Source: Paralvinella palmiformis
Taxonomy: Eukaryota > Annelida > Polychaeta > Terebellida > Alvinellidae
DNA length: 64,000 nt
Direction: 5' to 3'
NCBI GenBank assembly: GCA_025642065.1
Contig: JAODUP010000011.1
Span: 1,041,001 to 1,105,000, forward strand
Below the pieces are notes generated by a model, which made no database searches, had not been told where the DNA came from, and saw nothing but the letters and a program-made list of their open reading frames with translations. Both the position numbers and the translations under genes were made by a program. Below, piece after piece: positions 60,865 to 64,000 of the stretch. The first letter of the stretch is position 1. Each line of letters opens with the position of its first letter.

Positions 60865-61220
60865 TGTTGTTCGGGGAGAATCCCCAGGCTGTCGCTTAAT
60901 CAGCACAGCCTCTATGTTGGAATGGTTGAGAAACCTCCTCCCCCACCACTCACAGGGGAGTAGTACGGAAAGATGGAGCCGAAATACCGCGAGGGTGGTC
61001 ACTGCCAGAGTGTTTTACGTCCTCATGGGGTTTTTAACGTCCCCCTTTATTTTAAATAATTCAGTGGAGACGGCAGCACCATTTAACGTGGTCAGTCACC
61101 CACGATGTTGTGAGCCGAGAAATTAATCCCTGGAAGAGTTTCGACCTCTTACGGAGATCGAACCTGTGACCGTTGGCACCAAGTGACGGGTGCTTAATCG
61201 CTAGGCCACCGGAGCTCACT
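60865..61220 (-). mobile_element. tRNA-derived SINE (family S3), about 350 bp, minus strand
   Basis: The minus strand starts GAGCTCCGGTGGCCTAGCGATTAAGC (A box TGGCCTAGCGA) and has B box GGTTCGATCTCC. A long GC-richer body follows that includes AAACCCCATGAGGACGTAAAA and ends in CCCCGAACAAC. Best-preserved tRNA head in the window apart from family S1. Confidence 0.82.
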
Positions 61221-62664
61221 ATTACATGACTATAGATGAAGCTGTATATATACCATGGATCTATCTGGATATTTTCTTTACGAAAAATATTAAACAAAAG
61301 TTTGAAAAGATAGACAGTGATCTATCATAGTCCAGTAAACCAGTGGGGGTCTTCCTACATACTACAACAAATATGTCGATCGGTGTCAATCCCCCTTCCC
61401 CTCCCAACCTATGATTGCCTTCACTCAACAGTATATAAATACAAGTTTTGATCTAAAGGTGATCATGTGGCATGTTTTCTTGTGGTTTGTTATAATACAC
61501 TTCTTGTGTTATCCTGATTTTTCAATTTTTTTTTGTTACCATGCTATTCCTGGAATATAATAATTCAATAATTCAATCTCAGCAATTCTAAAAGCCACAC
61601 CTTTTGTTATCGAGCTATCCGTTGTTTATGAAAGTGTTATGGATTGCATAAAATCTGCGAGCGTTTCAAGGATCTATAGAGTCAGGAGAGATTAATTATC
61701 CATGAGAGCTGACGTAGTCTCTTTACATGTACACTCATATAAAGTTAAATAAGCGGTATCGTGTTAGAAGGAGGTACTTGAAATACCTCATGGAGGTAGA
61801 ATACCCCAATGCATGATAACAAATAGATCAGGATACATTGTTTACTGAAAATATTTATCTTGAAGAAGGAATTCGCCATCCTTCAATTGCATCATCACAA
61901 AATATTAAACTTGCACAACGTGCTCCAAAATAAATATAATTTCCTTGGATAATGGGGTTATTATTTCATGTTAAGAAGGTCACTCCTCAGCTCAGTAAGC
62001 TAGTACAAGACTTACAAGCCATTTTGTGTTGCCCCTTAAAACGTTTCAAAAGGTACATCGGATAAATGAGTTTTATCCCTCATCAATTTAAGGAAAGGGG
62101 AACTTAAGTTCTGTTGATTATTTTAATGATAGCGTTTCATATCTGAGGAGAATAGTGGGATGGACAATCAGTAATCATGTTTATCGGAGTGAAAAATTAA
62201 TAAACTAAAAAAATATGAACCCTTTCATTGGCTGAATGCTACTACGGATATATATATGTATATAGGCTGCAGCTCAGGGGGCCTCTATTCCGAGAACCCC
62301 TGGTAAAACATATAATTTTGCAATATTGTACAAATTAGACAAAATAGTGTAAAACAAGAAATTTGTACAATTTTGATAAAAAAAAAATTTAAAGTGGAAG
62401 ATTTTTAGTAAAAAAAGGGTTCATGTGTTACGCCAAAAAAGTATCATCTAAAAATAACGAACAGCCGTAATGTAGGCCCCCTAAATTATATTAGCCCACG
62501 GAGGTAAGGCCTAAATCCGGCCTTGGCGATAGGGGAAGCACCAGTCAAACATAGTCTGTGATTGACAGCTATATTGACCTTCCAACTAGGATCAGCTGAT
62601 GTTATTAAGATCACCGATATATATTTGACAGATAATCCAGGATAAGTTTGCTGAGACACAGGCC

Positions 62665-62730
62665 CTGAAGATGGATGGATGGATGAATGCTGTTTAACGA
62701 CACATCGGCACAATTTAGGCCATTCAGTAT
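62665..62730. mobile_element. SINE tail resembling common molluscan repeats
   Basis: GGATGGATGGATGAATGCTGTTTAACGACACATCGGCACA: a GGAT tail beside TGTTTAACGACAC, a block I associate with abundant mollusc SINE 3' regions (from memory, not checked). Only the end is recognisable. Confidence 0.45.
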
Positions 62731-64000
62731 CCTAGAAACACACAGGCCCTGAAATAATCATCAATTCCTCACAATCTTTACAGAATTGACAGTGGACCCT
62801 TGTACAGACAGGAAAGTTTTGTTAGGTAATAAATGGGATAGCAGCTCCCACACATAGAGGACTTATTCTGTCAATTGGTCAAAACAGCTGCCGAGTAACA
62901 AGTAACTGTTCACAGAACCCAACAAACTCCTGTCCAAGTGGATGTTTATGCCCAGGATGTTCAAAAGTGAAAAACTCTTTCTGAACAAAGCGGCACACTG
63001 AAAGCTGTTACCTTCCATTGAAGACAGCATTAGCTGTTACACAATCCTTCTCGATTACTAAATTGTTAGGTCAACATCTGAAGTAACGGTATTTCATTCA
63101 AAATTTGATCATTTAGATGTTTCTGGGTGGCTTCATAGAAGAAAGATCCATTCACATAATTGATGCCGCAGAAAGTTGGCAGAAATCCCCGTATGGCTAA
63201 TTATTGTTAGCAAACTAGCAGTTGATCTTAGCCAAGATGAATGGATCCATACGCTCTCAGTTGATGTCGTATCCACATTGCATTACGAGGGATAGACAAA
63301 GTCTACTGAAGATTCCACAATAAATTAATGCGCCCAAGAGGTTGAGAAATAAATGCAAGGTGGCAGAAGAAAGACTTCATGAACGGGGCAGCTTTACTTT
63401 GGCTGTGTATGGTACACCATCATCAGAAGTGTCAAAAGTTGACGACTTCAGGATAATATGTGTTGGTTCAAGTCCCCAAACCTCAATGATGGCAACATCG
63501 AATCAAATTGTATAACGATGTGGTCACATGAAATGACTGATAGAGTTCAGGTGGAACCTGATCACATTAGTCAGTTAAACTTGTCATATCAATGTTTTAT
63601 ATCTGGCCGTCCCTCAACCAAGATAAACTGTCAATAAATGTACCACATCAAACAACCATGACTCATGCTAATCAATGCCCAACAACTAAATGTGTCATGT
63701 AGAGTATTATGTTTGAAACTGAATGACAATATCGTGAGCTGTAGTCAAGACATTTCTCACGCCATAATTCCTATCAAGCTAATATCAGGCAGGAATTGGA
63801 TATATGTTTTGGTTATTCTATGCACCCAAGATGTATCATACACTGGAAAACAGACATAAGCTATCTATGTGTCATGACTAGGCATAGTTCTATTTGTATT
63901 ATACTTTTTGATTCACAATACCTTATTCAAATTGAATTGCTGGAAGCCCCTATGACATCATTATAACACGTTCTAAGCTAATATAGCACAAACAGATATT

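Larger units (their letters stand above)
58838..64000. other. Region upstream of the minus-strand gene, repeats only
   Basis: It should include that gene's 5' UTR and promoter just above 58837. No coding gene found beyond. SINE-like pieces are listed separately. Stretches 59560-60860 and 61300-62640 show only AT-rich sequence, and 62760-64000 has no supported feature (an open stretch near 63330-63500 lacks family signatures). Confidence 0.55.

Noticed and set aside
60827..61126. 99-codon plus-strand frame
   Set aside because: It overlaps the GC-richer body of the minus-strand SINE 60865-61220; open by composition.
62486..62713. 75-codon minus-strand frame
   Set aside because: Its start lies in the SINE-tail-like repeat and the rest has no recognisable features.

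Overview
This window is AT-rich animal nuclear DNA. Evidence is small exons with GT-AG introns, two conserved metazoan genes, dense dinucleotide microsatellites, tRNA-derived SINEs, fragments of LINE reverse transcriptase, and many TA-flanked inverted-repeat elements. The repeat content (several tRNA-SINE families with ATCATC-type tails, a tail resembling common molluscan SINEs, pogo-like elements) fits a lophotrochozoan, probably a mollusc. That placement is inference only. There is no bacterial operon, CRISPR array or plasmid feature.

Layout. (1) 2985-9347, + strand: the last nine coding exons of an importin-alpha (karyopherin alpha, KPNA1/5/6 type). The IBB-encoding 5' exons lie upstream of the window. 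(2) 9348-20429: 11 kb with no convincing conventional gene. It holds a degenerate minisatellite, two decayed LINE pieces, a short ORF starting in a GC-box/ATGGCGG context, and a roughly 0.9 kb TA-flanked element. (3) 20432-43658, + strand: a complete 32-exon MMS22L gene encoding 1192 aa. I assembled it by hand with every splice phase consistent. Its introns carry at least four inverted-repeat transposons, two pogo/Tigger transposase remnants and SINEs. (4) 46073-58837, - strand: a 10-exon gene encoding 357 aa that I do not recognise, convergent with MMS22L. Its first coding exon is only ATGGCTGAAG. Its introns hold an L2/CR1-like LINE fragment, a second LINE tail, many TA/GT microsatellites and a 122-bp tandem duplication. 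(5) 58838-64000: repeats only, including a large minus-strand tRNA-SINE.

The genes are not functionally linked in any obvious way: nuclear import, replication-fork repair, and an unknown proline/tyrosine-rich protein. I do not see an undescribed multi-gene system. The points most worth a second look are the unrecognised 357-aa gene, the GC-AG intron in importin-alpha, the nested transposon at 598-1865, the spread of TA-flanked pogo-like families, and the short ORF at 16849.
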